Part shown: one piece after another, positions 38,665 to 49,600 of the stretch
How positions within the stretch are numbered: position 1 is the stretch's first letter
How the letters are laid out: each line of letters starts with the position of its first letter
Source of the DNA: Oscillospiraceae bacterium
Lineage (GTDB): Bacteria; Bacillota; Clostridia; Oscillospirales; Oscillospiraceae
NCBI GenBank assembly: GCA_022800755.1
Contig: JAAWQX010000001.1
Location: forward strand, 124,001 to 188,000
DNA: 64,000 bases
Direction: 5' to 3'
Made by a program: the position numbers and the translations under genes
Notes under the pieces: model-generated
Told to the model about the DNA's origin: nothing
Seen by the model: only the letters and a program-made list of their open reading frames with translations
The model's database searches: none

Positions 38665-38717
38665 TCCACGACGAGATCATGCGCGAGAACGGCAACAAGG
38701 TCGGCATCATGGGCTAA
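38415..38717 (+). CDS. Pro/Glu-rich element-borne protein (DUF6550-like C-terminus), possibly fused to a deletion junction
   Basis: ...NMVYVPGFGWFESQGEGTVIHDEIMRENGNKVGIMG*; start (GTG) lies at the junction. Confidence 0.5.
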   Translation: MEEPIATPEPIQAEVTTAPLPTPEAGIEIIEPEVDEPVIEAPTPEPTTEPKIQQPTTNQFVQAGNMVYVPGFGWFESQGEGTVIHDEIMRENGNKVGIMG

Positions 38718-38729
38718 GGAGGGACAAGT

Positions 38730-39884
38730 ATGGCAAAACGCAGAGCAAATGGCGAAGGCAGTATACGCAAACGAGCAGATGGACGCTGGGAAGGCCGGTA
38801 CACTGTCGGCTATGACCCCGAAACCGGAAAGCAGAAATTCAAGAATGTCCTCGGCAAGTCACAGTCTGAGGTGAAAGAAAAACTCAAAGCCGCCATCGAG
38901 GAAAGCAAGGATATCGACCTCATCAAAGCCGAAGAATATACCGTCGGTCAGTGGATGGATGTGTGGTTTGAGAACTGCGCCAAATTGAAAGTACGTCCCT
39001 CTTCTCATCAAACCTACAAGGGATATATCGAAAACCATATCAAGCCATACATCGGCAGTATTCCGTTGAATCAACTAACCTCGTTAGATTTGCAAAAGCT
39101 ATACAAGAAACTTTTGAATAACGGACGCGTGGAACGAAAAGAAAGCAAGGAACAGCCGAAAGGTCTCAGTGCAAAAACCGTGCGAAATATCAATCAGGTC
39201 ATCTCCTCCGCCATGGAGTTCGCTAAATCTCAAAAACTGATTCGGAACAATCCCACTGACGGATGCTCCCTGCCAAAGGCGGAACACAAAGAGATGCAAA
39301 CGCTCTCTGCCGAGCAACTCTCCGCCTTTTTCACAGAAGCGAAAGAAAGCGGCGTATACGAATTCTATTATATCGCACTGGCTACGGGTCTCAGGCGAGG
39401 TGAGCTCCTTGGCCTCAAATGGCAGGACATTGACTTTGAGAATGGCATTCTCCATATCCACAGGCAGGTCTCACGAATCGATGGTGAAGTGGTAGAAGCG
39501 CCTCTGAAAACAAAAAATTCCTACCGCAACGTGGCCATCGGCGCTGATGCGGTAGAAATCTTAAAAGCGCAAAAAGAAAAAATGCAAAGCGACTACGTAT
39601 TCCCGTCTCCGACAGGCGGGCCTATTTCCCCGGACAGTGTTTTACATATGCTCCACCGGGTGCTAAACAGGGCCGGACTGCCAAAGGTTCGCTTCCATGA
39701 CCTCCGACACACTTTTGCCACCCTTGCCCTGCAAAACGGCGTGGACGTCAAAACCGTCAGCGGAATGCTTGGGCATTACAGCGCAGGATTTACTCTCGAC
39801 ATCTATGCCCATGTAACCACCACAGCACAAAAGCAAGCCGCCAATACCATGGACTCTGTCCTTTCCCTTGCTGTTCCGTCCTGA
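38730..39884 (+). CDS. Tyrosine site-specific integrase (integrase 2)
   Basis: ATGLRRGELLGLKW ... HDLRHTFATLAL ... LGHYSAGFTLDIYAHV. Confidence 0.95.
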   Translation: MAKRRANGEGSIRKRADGRWEGRYTVGYDPETGKQKFKNVLGKSQSEVKEKLKAAIEESKDIDLIKAEEYTVGQWMDVWFENCAKLKVRPSSHQTYKGYIENHIKPYIGSIPLNQLTSLDLQKLYKKLLNNGRVERKESKEQPKGLSAKTVRNINQVISSAMEFAKSQKLIRNNPTDGCSLPKAEHKEMQTLSAEQLSAFFTEAKESGVYEFYYIALATGLRRGELLGLKWQDIDFENGILHIHRQVSRIDGEVVEAPLKTKNSYRNVAIGADAVEILKAQKEKMQSDYVFPSPTGGPISPDSVLHMLHRVLNRAGLPKVRFHDLRHTFATLALQNGVDVKTVSGMLGHYSAGFTLDIYAHVTTTAQKQAANTMDSVLSLAVPS

Positions 39885-39951
39885 CCGCTCTGAACGCCCG
39901 TATGGGTCACGGTATGGGTCAAAGCCAAAAATCACCACACACAGAGAAACA

Positions 39952-39988
39952 GAAAAAAGCCTTGGGACCGAATGGTTCCAAGGCTTTT
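39952..39988 (-). terminator. Minus-strand terminator downstream of tRNA-fMet
   Basis: AAGCCTTGGGACC-GAAT-GGTTCCAAGGCTT, reads into TTTTTT on the minus strand. Confidence 0.65.
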
Positions 39989-39990
39989 AT

Positions 39991-40065
<75 letters not shown>

Positions 40066-40217
40066 ATATCTATAGCTTTATCACTATATCACATTTAGCA
40101 TCCTGCGTCAAGTGCTTTTTTCTACGCCTTGGGGCTTCACAAATCTGAAAGATTGTGGTATAATGCTTTGAGACAGCAATGTCGCTGGATTAAATGAATA
40201 TGTTAGGAGATGTCTCA

Positions 40218-40895
40218 ATGAACAAATCTACGAAACGCATCATTGCGCTTGTCTTGATGTTGGTGCTTGCGTTTTCCCTCACAGCCTGCGGTGGCGGCGT
40301 AACGGCGAATGACGCAAAAATGCTGGTGCAGGGCAACTTGGACGAACTGTATCTGGGCAAATTTGACGCGGATTACCTAAAGCTGGTCGACAGCACCGAG
40401 GAGGAATCCCAGCAGTCTTATCTTGACGGTCTGGAAGTTGAAGCGGAAGTGTTCGCCTACTACTTCGATATCGAGAACCTCACCGACGAGCTCAAGGCTG
40501 AGATCGTTGACCTGTACAAGGAAATTTACGCGCAGTCCAAGTACACCGTGGGCGATGCCAGCAAGTTGGATGAATCTACATATGCGGTCAAGGTCACCGT
40601 GTCTCCCCTGGACATTTTTGTGCTGGTGGATGATGTGTTTGACGATGCCATGCAACCTTTCTACGACAAATACGCCGCGGTGGACACCAGCGCCATGAGC
40701 GACGCCGAGTACGATGCCTATGACAAAGAGTGGGCCGAAACCGTCATTGCCCTGTGTCAGTCAAAGCTGCCAGAAATGGGCTATCTGGAAGACCGCTCCC
40801 TGGTCATTCAGGTCACCTTGGACGAGGACGATTACTGGACCATGTCCGGCGACGATTTCTACAATCTGGACGAGATCATCATCGAATATCCCTGA
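40218..40895 (+). CDS. Putative lipoprotein
   Basis: MNKSTKRIIALVLMLVLAFSLTACGGG lipobox. Confidence 0.8.
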   Translation: MNKSTKRIIALVLMLVLAFSLTACGGGVTANDAKMLVQGNLDELYLGKFDADYLKLVDSTEEESQQSYLDGLEVEAEVFAYYFDIENLTDELKAEIVDLYKEIYAQSKYTVGDASKLDESTYAVKVTVSPLDIFVLVDDVFDDAMQPFYDKYAAVDTSAMSDAEYDAYDKEWAETVIALCQSKLPEMGYLEDRSLVIQVTLDEDDYWTMSGDDFYNLDEIIIEYP

Positions 40896-40904
40896 ACATA
40901 AAAC

Positions 40905-40938
40905 CAGCAGCCCCAACAAACGGGGCTGCTGATTTTTT
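40905..40938 (+). terminator. Rho-independent terminator
   Basis: CAGCAGCCCC-AACAAA-CGGGGCTGCTG-ATTTTTT. Confidence 0.85.
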
Positions 40939-40955
40939 GCCTATATATTCTGTCG

Positions 40956-41324
40956 TTACTTCCGCGCAAGTTCCGCCCGTTCTTTTTGCAGTTCTTCATA
41001 CAGTTCCGATCCTGTCCACCGGGCATTGGTGTCGGTAAAGACGGCTTTCAACGCGTCCTGTCCTACTCGGGCCGTGCGCAGGGACGACAGCAGCACCTCC
41101 AACTGACACTCGCTCACATCACACAATACCAACATTTCCCCCACTTCCGCCGGCGCCGTCTCCCCGTCCCCCGGCCGACCGCGGCCGACAAAGCTGCCTA
41201 CGGAACGGCCCGCCTCTTCCGGCAGTACCCGCCGCAGCCGAAGCCCCAGCTTATCACACACGCCCCGCAATTTTTTTACCGATGGCCCGGCAAAGCCGTA
41301 GGCCAATACCGTAGGAGTTCCCAT
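40956..41324 (-). CDS. DUF3783-like protein
   Basis: 122-aa frame; MLVLCDVSECQLEVLLSSLRTARVGQDALKAVFTDTNARWTGSELYEELQKER. Confidence 0.6.
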   Translation of the reverse strand: MGTPTVLAYGFAGPSVKKLRGVCDKLGLRLRRVLPEEAGRSVGSFVGRGRPGDGETAPAEVGEMLVLCDVSECQLEVLLSSLRTARVGQDALKAVFTDTNARWTGSELYEELQKERAELARK

Positions 41325-41447
41325 AATCTGCCCTCCAAGTGTTTTTTTGCATCATAGCACACATTTTTGCACCATTCAATGGTTGAAATCCCTCGGAAAA
41401 AATGATATGATAGAAAAAATATTGATTCCAATGAGGAAGTGCAGTCC

Positions 41448-42125
41448 ATGAAGAACGTCAAAATTTCAAATAACGTCATCCGCCGGATGCCCCGGTATCT
41501 CAGGAAGCTGGACGAGTTGAGCGCGCAAGGCGTGGAACGCATCTCCTCCAATGAACTGGGCCGTCAATTGGGGCTGACGCCTTCTCAGATCCGGCAGGAT
41601 TTCAGTTGCTTCGGTGAATTTGGCCAACAGGGCTACGGGTATAATCTGTCCAGCCTAAGGGATGAGATCGCCGCCATTTTAGGCATGGACCGGGGATATC
41701 AAGTCGTCGTCATCGGCGTAGGCAACATCGGTCACGCACTGCTGGACCATTTCAATTTTGAAAGCTGTGGGTTCCATTTGCTGGCTGCGTTCGATGTGGA
41801 TACCGATTTGATCGGCACTACGACGAAAAGCGGCGTACCGATTTATGACGCAAATACCATGGGTGTTTTTTGTCAAAAAAACCGGGTGGACGTGGCCGTG
41901 CTGTGCGTACCGCCGGAGCGCGCGAAAGCCGCCGCCCAGGGCGCGATCCGCAGCGGCGTGAAAGCAATCTGGAACTTCACCAATGTGGTCACCGGTCTGC
42001 CGGAAGATGACAACGTGGTCCGGGAAGACATCTTCTTTTCCGACAGTCTTCTGGCCTTGGAATACTATATGGCCGACAACATCGATCAAGAAGCCCGCCG
42101 GGTTGCCCGGCAGCGGCAGGTCTGA
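41448..42125 (+). CDS. rex: Redox-sensing transcriptional repressor Rex
   Basis: VIRRMPRYLRKLDELSAQGVERISSNELGRQLGLTPSQIRQDFSCFGEFGQQGYGY; VVVIGVGNIGHALL. Confidence 0.96.
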   Translation: MKNVKISNNVIRRMPRYLRKLDELSAQGVERISSNELGRQLGLTPSQIRQDFSCFGEFGQQGYGYNLSSLRDEIAAILGMDRGYQVVVIGVGNIGHALLDHFNFESCGFHLLAAFDVDTDLIGTTTKSGVPIYDANTMGVFCQKNRVDVAVLCVPPERAKAAAQGAIRSGVKAIWNFTNVVTGLPEDDNVVREDIFFSDSLLALEYYMADNIDQEARRVARQRQV

Positions 42126-42127
42126 TA

Positions 42128-42166
42128 CAAAAAACCTCCCACGGCATTACCGTGGGAGGTTTTTTA
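42128..42166. terminator. Bidirectional terminator between rex and purM
   Basis: AAAAAACCTCCCACGG-CATTA-CCGTGGGAGGTTTTTT. Confidence 0.85.
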
Positions 42167-42169
42167 TTC

Positions 42170-43243
42170 TTACCGCTCCAACTGACCGATAAACCGGATA
42201 TTTTTCGCCGTCTGGCTGGGCTTGATGCCCGGCACGTCGCTGACCACGATCTCGCCGATCTCGTAGCAGTCGTACCATTGGCCCACATGGTCCATCACCG
42301 CCTGCTTCTGGGCCTGCGGCACCACGATGTTCAGGCCCACGCCGCAGTTGAAGGTCTTCATCATTTCCCCGTCGGCCACGTTGCCCTTTTCCCGAATGAA
42401 CTTGAACAGCGGGAGCATCCGGATCTTGCTCAGATCGATCTCCGCCTTCATGCCCTCGGGGATGATGCGGCACAAATTGCCCTCGATGCCGCCGCCGGTG
42501 ATATGGGCCATGCCGTGAATGGCATCCGTCCCAAGCAGGGCTTTCACCGCCTTATAGTACGGCGTATGGGGCCGCATGATCTGCTGCAAAAAGGTCTCGC
42601 CGTCTGACACGATGGTATCCTTGATTTCAGGATAGGTGTCCATGAGCATCCGCACCAGGGTATAGCCGTTGGTGTGCAGGCCGTTGGAGGCCACCGCCAG
42701 CACTGCGTCACCCACCTGGATCTTAGACCCGTCGATGATGCGGCTTTTCTCCACGATGCCCGCCATGGAGGACGTGAGTACATACGTGTTTGCATCCAGC
42801 ACCTGGGGCTGGATCGAGGTCTCGCCGCCTACCAGGGCACACTCATTTTCCTTGCACGCGTCAGTCATGCCTTTGACCAACAGCTTCAAGGTTTCGCCGT
42901 CCACGCTGCCGGTGACGATCACGTCCAGCACCGCCAACGGCGTGGCGCCCATGACGATGGTGTCGTTCACCAGATGGTTAATCATATCGTGGCACACGGA
43001 TTCCGTATAGCCGTATTCCGCGGCCAGCTTCTGCTTGGACCCGGGTTCCTCGGCTTTCAGCACCAAAACAGGCTCTTTGATTTCCGGGAAGCTGATGTCA
43101 TACAAAGACGCGAAAGGTCCCAGACCGTTAAGTACGCGGGAATCATCAGTCTTGATCAATTCCCCCATGCTTTCTTTGATGGCGTCGGTATCGTTGATAT
43201 TGATCCCGGCGTTTTTGTAAGTAAATTCTTTCTCCTGGCTCAT
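42170..43243 (-). CDS. purM: Phosphoribosylformylglycinamidine cyclo-ligase
   Basis: YKNAGININDTDAIKESM, ALVGGETSIQP, AHITGGGIEGNLCRI. Confidence 0.95.
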   Translation of the reverse strand: MSQEKEFTYKNAGININDTDAIKESMGELIKTDDSRVLNGLGPFASLYDISFPEIKEPVLVLKAEEPGSKQKLAAEYGYTESVCHDMINHLVNDTIVMGATPLAVLDVIVTGSVDGETLKLLVKGMTDACKENECALVGGETSIQPQVLDANTYVLTSSMAGIVEKSRIIDGSKIQVGDAVLAVASNGLHTNGYTLVRMLMDTYPEIKDTIVSDGETFLQQIMRPHTPYYKAVKALLGTDAIHGMAHITGGGIEGNLCRIIPEGMKAEIDLSKIRMLPLFKFIREKGNVADGEMMKTFNCGVGLNIVVPQAQKQAVMDHVGQWYDCYEIGEIVVSDVPGIKPSQTAKNIRFIGQLER

Positions 43244-43348
43244 GGCGGCGCCTCCTAAATTTTCGGTCGAATGATGGTTTGATTATACGGGAATTTGGAC
43301 GGCCCGTCAAGGGAAATCGACGTACCAGATACAACGCGAACAAAAAAG

Positions 43349-43378
43349 AAAGTCCCCCGGCTAAACCGGGGGACTTTG
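43349..43378 (-). terminator. Rho-independent terminator of the 43387-43746 gene
   Basis: AAAGTCCCCCGG...CCGGGGGACTTT. Confidence 0.7.
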
Positions 43379-43386
43379 GTTCATGC

Positions 43387-43746
43387 TTACTTCGTCTCTT
43401 TGCCCAGAACGCCTCTTTCAAAGCGGCTGTTGGTACGCCGTTTCAGCGCCTCCAGGGCAGCTTCCAGATGCTTGATGACCTCGTCATTCTCCTCGCAGGG
43501 GAACGGACCAGCCTGGAAGCCCTTCATACGGTCACGGACGATCTCCAGCAGATCATCGTCACGCAGGCCGTTGGGCAGGTCCACGCCGCCGCGGGCGCCC
43601 TGCTGGAAACGGATGTAGCCCATGATAACTTTGTCTTTGGAATCCATGACAGTATAGAAGTGGTTCGCGCCGCTCTTATCGGGATTGTCAGTTGCAAAAG
43701 CATGGTTCAGCAGATGTTCTTTCTGAATGGTATCGAGTTTACGCAT
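43387..43746 (-). CDS. Hypothetical protein (conserved-looking, function unknown)
   Basis: Well-formed 119-aa ORF with RBS and terminator. Confidence 0.65.
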   Translation of the reverse strand: MRKLDTIQKEHLLNHAFATDNPDKSGANHFYTVMDSKDKVIMGYIRFQQGARGGVDLPNGLRDDDLLEIVRDRMKGFQAGPFPCEENDEVIKHLEAALEALKRRTNSRFERGVLGKETK

Positions 43747-43953
43747 AATAATAATCTCCCTTCAAATGTTCAGCCCCCGCAGGGACAGTCGTTGTTGAAA
43801 CGGTCGCCGCTCTGCCTGACGTCACGGCAGGGCCAACGGCTATCTTTGTTAAAATAATATCACTTCGTTTTATATTTGTCAATAGGTTTTTGTCAAAAAA
43901 TTGACGTATTTTCTAAAAAAAGAATGCCGCTGCATAAAATAGCGGCACCCTAA

Positions 43954-45213
43954 TTATTCACTCTTATTAATTTGCACCATAACGCGGCTCACCCGCAGGC
44001 CGTCCATTTCCAAAACCTTTAAGGTCGCGCCTTGGAATTCAAAGCCATCGCCTTCTTTCGGGAACGCGCCGTACATTTCCGTTGTCCAGCCGCCGACGGT
44101 GGCACTCTCCGCTTCCAAATCATCTTCATGCCAGCCCATAAGTTCAATGAAATCGGACATCTGCATATCGCCGTCCAGTTCATAGACGCCGGCAGCGCGC
44201 TCTACGACCTCATCCGCCTCCACGATATCAGTCTCATCCCAAATTTCGCCCACTAACTGCTCCATGATGTCTTCAATGGTCACAACGCCCAAGGTGCCGC
44301 CGTATTCGTCGGTCACAATGGCCAAATGCTGCTTGGCGGTGCGAAGCTGGTTTAACGCGTCGGGCAGTTTGGTGGTTTTATACAAATAGACAGGCGCACT
44401 GAGCATAGAACGAATATCCAGACGTTCTTCATCCACCAGTTTCCGGTAAAACTTGTTCAGATACAGCACACCAATTACAGTATCGATGCTGTCCTCATAC
44501 ACCGGCAGCCGGGAATACGGCACATTCTCAATCAACTCCAGCGTCTCTTCCCAGTCATCGTCGATGTCGATGGCTTCAATATCCACCCGGGCGGTCATGA
44601 TCTCGCTGACCTTAATATCAGAGAACTCCAGCGCCGCCTGGACCAGTTCTGACTGGTCCTCATCCAGCACCTTTTCATCCTCTGCCATTTCAATGATGGA
44701 TTGAAGCTCTTGATGGGCTTCCTCCTCGTCCATAGCGACCGGTTCTTTGGGAAACAGCTTCATAATGAGGTTGATAAGGCCCACCACGATCCAGATGACC
44801 GGCTTCAAAATCACCATCAACGCACGAATCGGAGCGCAGAAGATCAATACTAGGCGGCTGGCGTTCTTTTTCGCCACGATCTTCGGCATCGTCTCGCCGA
44901 AAATGATGACCAGCACCGTTGTGATGGCCGTAGCCAACCAGGTCCATTCCTCGCCGGCAATGAGCAGGGCCATGACCGTGCTCAAAGAAGACATGGCGAT
45001 ATTCACCAGATTGTTGCCGATCAGGATGGCGGACAAAGCATCGTCGAATTTATCCACGATATAAAGCGCGGTTTTGGCGCCCTTTACGCCGTCTTCCGTC
45101 ATGTTTTCCAAACGCAGGCGGTTCGCCGACGAGAACGACATTTCCGACGCGGAGAAAAATGCGGACAGTGCCACCAGCACCACAATCGCCACATAATACG
45201 CAGGAGAGATCAT
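43954..45213 (-). CDS. HlyC/CorC-type CNNM/DUF21 + CBS-domain transporter
   Basis: SAFFSASEMSFSSANRLRLE, YSRLPVYEDSIDTVIGVLYL, IVTDEYGGTLGVVTIEDIMEQLVGEIWDE. Confidence 0.92.
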   Translation of the reverse strand: MISPAYYVAIVVLVALSAFFSASEMSFSSANRLRLENMTEDGVKGAKTALYIVDKFDDALSAILIGNNLVNIAMSSLSTVMALLIAGEEWTWLATAITTVLVIIFGETMPKIVAKKNASRLVLIFCAPIRALMVILKPVIWIVVGLINLIMKLFPKEPVAMDEEEAHQELQSIIEMAEDEKVLDEDQSELVQAALEFSDIKVSEIMTARVDIEAIDIDDDWEETLELIENVPYSRLPVYEDSIDTVIGVLYLNKFYRKLVDEERLDIRSMLSAPVYLYKTTKLPDALNQLRTAKQHLAIVTDEYGGTLGVVTIEDIMEQLVGEIWDETDIVEADEVVERAAGVYELDGDMQMSDFIELMGWHEDDLEAESATVGGWTTEMYGAFPKEGDGFEFQGATLKVLEMDGLRVSRVMVQINKSE

Positions 45214-46478
45214 ACGTCCGCACCCCCTTTCGGGTCCATCACAGATAGCTGCACGATGCGGTTTTGCCGCATCCGCGTCACCCGGATCGTGAGCGTTTCG
45301 TATGTAAATGTCTCACCCACGCTGGGCACATGCCGGAAATGCTCAAACGCCCATTCGCTGGCGCGCTTGTAGGACAGTTCTTCGTCTTCAGTTTCCGGCT
45401 CGTAGTCCATGCGCTCAAAAATCTCGCCCACGGTCATGTCTCCGCTGGCCAGATAGGTGCCGTGGCCCCGGTCGATGAATTCCTCGATGACAATGTCTTC
45501 CTCGTCCCAAATCTCGCCTACCAGTTCCTCCAGAACATCTTCCACCGTGACGATGCCCCGGGTCCCGCCGAAATCGTCCAGCACGATGGCCATGGATAGT
45601 TTCTTGGCGCTGATATCCTCCACCAGCCCCGCCACACTCATGCTGTAATGGATGAAAAACGGCTCATCCAGCAGCGCGCGCAGGTTGGGATTTTTGTTTT
45701 TGCGGTAGGCTTTCAGATATTTGCGCAGCTGCAAAGTCCCAATAATATGGTCCGTCGTGCCCTCATACACCGGGTACCGGCTGTGGCGGTGGTCCTTCAG
45801 GTATTGCACGATTTCCTCCGGCGCGGCTTTCACGTCGATAGCCTCCATATCCACCCGGGCGGTGAGGATGGAATCCACCGTGATGTCGCCGAATTCCAGC
45901 GCAGAACTAATGAGCTCGCCCTGGGCCTCGTTCAGCGCACCGCCGTCGGTCATGTCCTCAATGATATCGTACAGTTCCTCCTCCGTGACGGAGACTTCCC
46001 CCTCCGAGCCGGACAGGGACGCGACACCCTGGCCGATCTTGGTCAAAATAAACGAGATCGGGGAGAAAACGCGCATAAAAAAGCACAGCGATCCGGCGGT
46101 GACCAAAGCCAACCGCTCGCTGTACCGTTTCGCGATGCTCTTGGGGAGCATTTCTCCCAGGAAAAACACTGCGATGGTGGTAACCAAGGTGCCCGCCGTG
46201 ACCGCGGCGATACCCCATTTGCGCTGGACTAGCACCGTCACCATAGACGCAATGACCAGATGCACGATATTCGTACCGATCAAAACCGTGGTCACCGCGC
46301 GGTCGAAATCCTCCAAAACCCCCAGGGCTTTGACGGCCCGTTTATCTCCGCGTTCCACGCCTGCTTTGATCTTCGCTTTACTCACGGACGCAAAGGCCGT
46401 TTCCGCCACCGCGAAGTACGCGGCAAACAGGAACAGCACAAAAATAACGATCCATGATAATCGACTGCCATCCTCCAT
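45210..46478 (-). CDS. HlyC/CorC-type CNNM/DUF21 + CBS-domain transporter
   Basis: Paralog of the previous gene; HSRYPVYEGTTDHIIGTLQL, IVLDDFGGTRGIVTVEDVLEELVGEIWDEED. Confidence 0.92.
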   Translation of the reverse strand: MEDGSRLSWIVIFVLFLFAAYFAVAETAFASVSKAKIKAGVERGDKRAVKALGVLEDFDRAVTTVLIGTNIVHLVIASMVTVLVQRKWGIAAVTAGTLVTTIAVFFLGEMLPKSIAKRYSERLALVTAGSLCFFMRVFSPISFILTKIGQGVASLSGSEGEVSVTEEELYDIIEDMTDGGALNEAQGELISSALEFGDITVDSILTARVDMEAIDVKAAPEEIVQYLKDHRHSRYPVYEGTTDHIIGTLQLRKYLKAYRKNKNPNLRALLDEPFFIHYSMSVAGLVEDISAKKLSMAIVLDDFGGTRGIVTVEDVLEELVGEIWDEEDIVIEEFIDRGHGTYLASGDMTVGEIFERMDYEPETEDEELSYKRASEWAFEHFRHVPSVGETFTYETLTIRVTRMRQNRIVQLSVMDPKGGADV

Positions 46479-46604
46479 GAGGAAATAACACGCTCCTTTT
46501 TCACTGGAAAATTTTTAAAGTTGTCAGATAGTATAGCACGCTGCCCGGAGAATGTCAAATAGGCAGGCCACCGCTGAGCAACGCCCCGTGAAATCCTTCG
46601 GTAC

Positions 46605-49600
46605 TCAGCGCACCGCCACGTTTTGCTCACCCATCAGCTCTTGCAATTCCTCCACCAGGGCCGGATGCACCACACACTGGGCGGCTAACCGTTTGCCGGT
46701 ATCGGAAAAGCACAATATCAGCTGCTCCTGGCCCGGGAACATGCTCACCAGCAGCTCTAGCCGCCGGCGCAGCGGCTGGTCCGTGCTCTCCAGCTTCACA
46801 TACAGCTTTTGCCGCTTCTGCTCATTTCTGGGCTGTTCCAGCGGCGCCGTATCACTGATGGGGCGGATCTCGTCCACCATGATCTGCGGCTCTTTTTCGT
46901 CCCGCGCGGAAATTTTCCCCCGAATGATGAGCGGCGCATTGTCCTTTACATACCCGCCCCCGGTATCCAGCGCCCGCTGGAACGCCAGCAGTTCGATCGA
47001 CCCGGTGTCGTCTTCTAAATTGATGTAGGACATGAGGGTATTTTTCTTCGTCGTCCGGGTCCGGCTGGACGCCACGACGCCCGCGATGATGACTTGCTGT
47101 CCGTCCGCGTACCGCTGGGGGCCTTCTTCGTTTTGAAAATCGCTGACGATGCCGCCGATGGCAACCGCCCCCGCTTTACGCACCTGCTCCCGGTACTCGT
47201 CCATGGGATGCCCAGACAGGTACAAACCCGTGGTCTCCCGCTCCATGGCCATCAGTTCTTGCCGTGAGAATTCCTCCACATCCGGCAGCGGGTACTTTTC
47301 CATCACCGGCTGCTGGACCGTCTCCCCGCCAAAGCCCCCAAACAGGTCCATCTGTCCGTCGATATTGCTGCGGCTGGCCGACTGGGCGTCATCCACCACT
47401 TTTCCACATACTTCCAATAACTGCTTGCGCTTATAGCCCAGGGAATCAAAGCACCCCGCCCGAATGAGGTTTTCCACTGCCCGCTTGTTCAAATCCTTAC
47501 CGGTCATGCGGGAACAGAATTCCTCAAAGCTGCGGAATGGTCCGCTTTTTTCCCGTTCCGCCATGAGCTGTTCGATCAGCCCCCAGCCGATGCCCTTGAT
47601 GGCGACCAGCCCGAACCGAATGTCCTTGCCGTCCACAGTAAAATCTGCGTTGGACGCGTTCACGTCCGGCGGCAGCAGCCGGATATTCATTTCCCGGCAG
47701 TCCGCGATGTACTCCGCCACTTTCGTGGCGCTGTCCAGCACCGAAGTTAAGAGCGCTGCCATGTACTGGCTGGGATAGTGGCATTTCATATACGCCGTGC
47801 GGTAGGCCACGATGGCGTAAGACACCGAATGGGCCTTGTTGAACGCGTAGCTGGCAAAGTCCAAAATCTGGTCATAAATGGCGTTGGCGGTCTGTTCCGG
47901 CACGCCGTTCGCCACGCATCCCGCAATATTCCGTTCCGGGTCGCCGTGAAGAAAGGCTTCCCGCTCTTTTTTGATCTCTTTTTCCTTTTTCTTGGACATG
48001 GCCCGGCGGATCAAATCCGCCTGTCCCAAGGAAAAGCCCGCCAACTGCTGGAAAATCTGAATGACCTGCTCCTGATATACAATGCACCCGTAAGTGACCT
48101 CCAAAATGGGCTTCAGATTGGGGTGGAGATACGCGACCTTTTCCGGGTGGGCGCTGCACTGCAAAAACCGGGGGATGGAATCCATCGGTCCGGGGCGGTA
48201 CAACGCGATGATGGCGCAGATATCCTCAATGCTTTTGGGCTGCAAGCCCACGCACACGCCGGTCATGCCCGCGGATTCCAACTGGAACACCCCGGAGGTC
48301 TTCCCGGCGGAGAGCATTTCATATACAGCCTTGTCATCCTCAGGCACAGTCTCGATGCGGAAATCCGGGTCGTCCCTTTGCACCAGCTTCACCGCGTCGT
48401 CCAGAATGGTGAGGTTGCGCAGCCCCAGGATGTCCATTTTCAGCAGCCCCAGTTCCTCCAGCGTGGTCATGGGATACTGGCAGACCGTAATATCGTCATT
48501 TTTCGCCAGCGGCACGTACTCATACACCGGCTTGCCCGTGATGACCACCCCCGCGGCGTGGGTCGACGCATGCCGTGGCATCCCCTCCAGCTTCCGGGCA
48601 GTATCGATGAGGTTTTTCAGCTTCTCGTCGGACTCATACATTTCCCGAAGCTGCTTGGATACCTGCATAGCCTCATCAATGGTGATATTCAATGCAAACG
48701 GGATGGATTTGGACACCGCGTCCGTCTCCGCGTAGCTCACATTCAGCGCCCGCCCGGTATCCTTGATGGCAGCCTTGGCCGCCATGGTCCCAAAGGTCAC
48801 GATCTGGGCCACATGGTCGTCGCCGTACTTCCGGCGGATGTAGTCCATGACCTCGCCCCGGCGGTTGACGCAAAAATCTATGTCGATATCCGGCATGGAC
48901 ACACGCTCCGGGTTCAAAAACCGCTCGAAATACAAGCTGTACTGGATGGGGTCCACATCCGTGATGCCCAGGCAGTAGGACACCACGCTTCCCGCCGCGC
49001 TGCCGCGCCCGGGTCCCACGGGGATGCCCACGCTTTTGGCGTAATTCACATAGTCCTGAACGATGAGGAAGTAATCCACAAAGCCCATTTTCGTGATCAC
49101 ACCCAACTCATAAGCAAGCTGCTCCCGGGCCGCTTCATTCTCCCCATAGCGCCGGGCAAAGCCCGCCTCGCAGAGCTTGGTCAAATATTCCAGCGCGTCC
49201 GTCTCCCCGTCAGGCAAGGGGAACTCCGGCAAATGATAGTGTCCGAACTCGAATTCAAAATTGCAAAGTTCGGCAATCTTCTGCGTATTTTCTATGGCCT
49301 CCGGCCAGTCCGGGAACAGCGCCGCCATTTCCGCTTCGGATTTCAAATACAACTCCTGGGTCCCCATACGCATCCGGTCCGCGTCATTCACGGTCTTGCC
49401 GGTCTGGATGCACAGCAGTACGTCCTGATAATACCAGTCCGCCTTTTCCACATAATGCGCGTCGTTGGTGACCACGATGGGAATGCCCGTTTCCTGATGG
49501 ATGCGCAGCAGTCCCTGAGCCGCGGTCTGTTCCTGCGCAATGCCGTGGTCCTGCAATTCCAGATAAAAGCTGTCCGGCCCGAACACGCTTTGCAGCCGCA

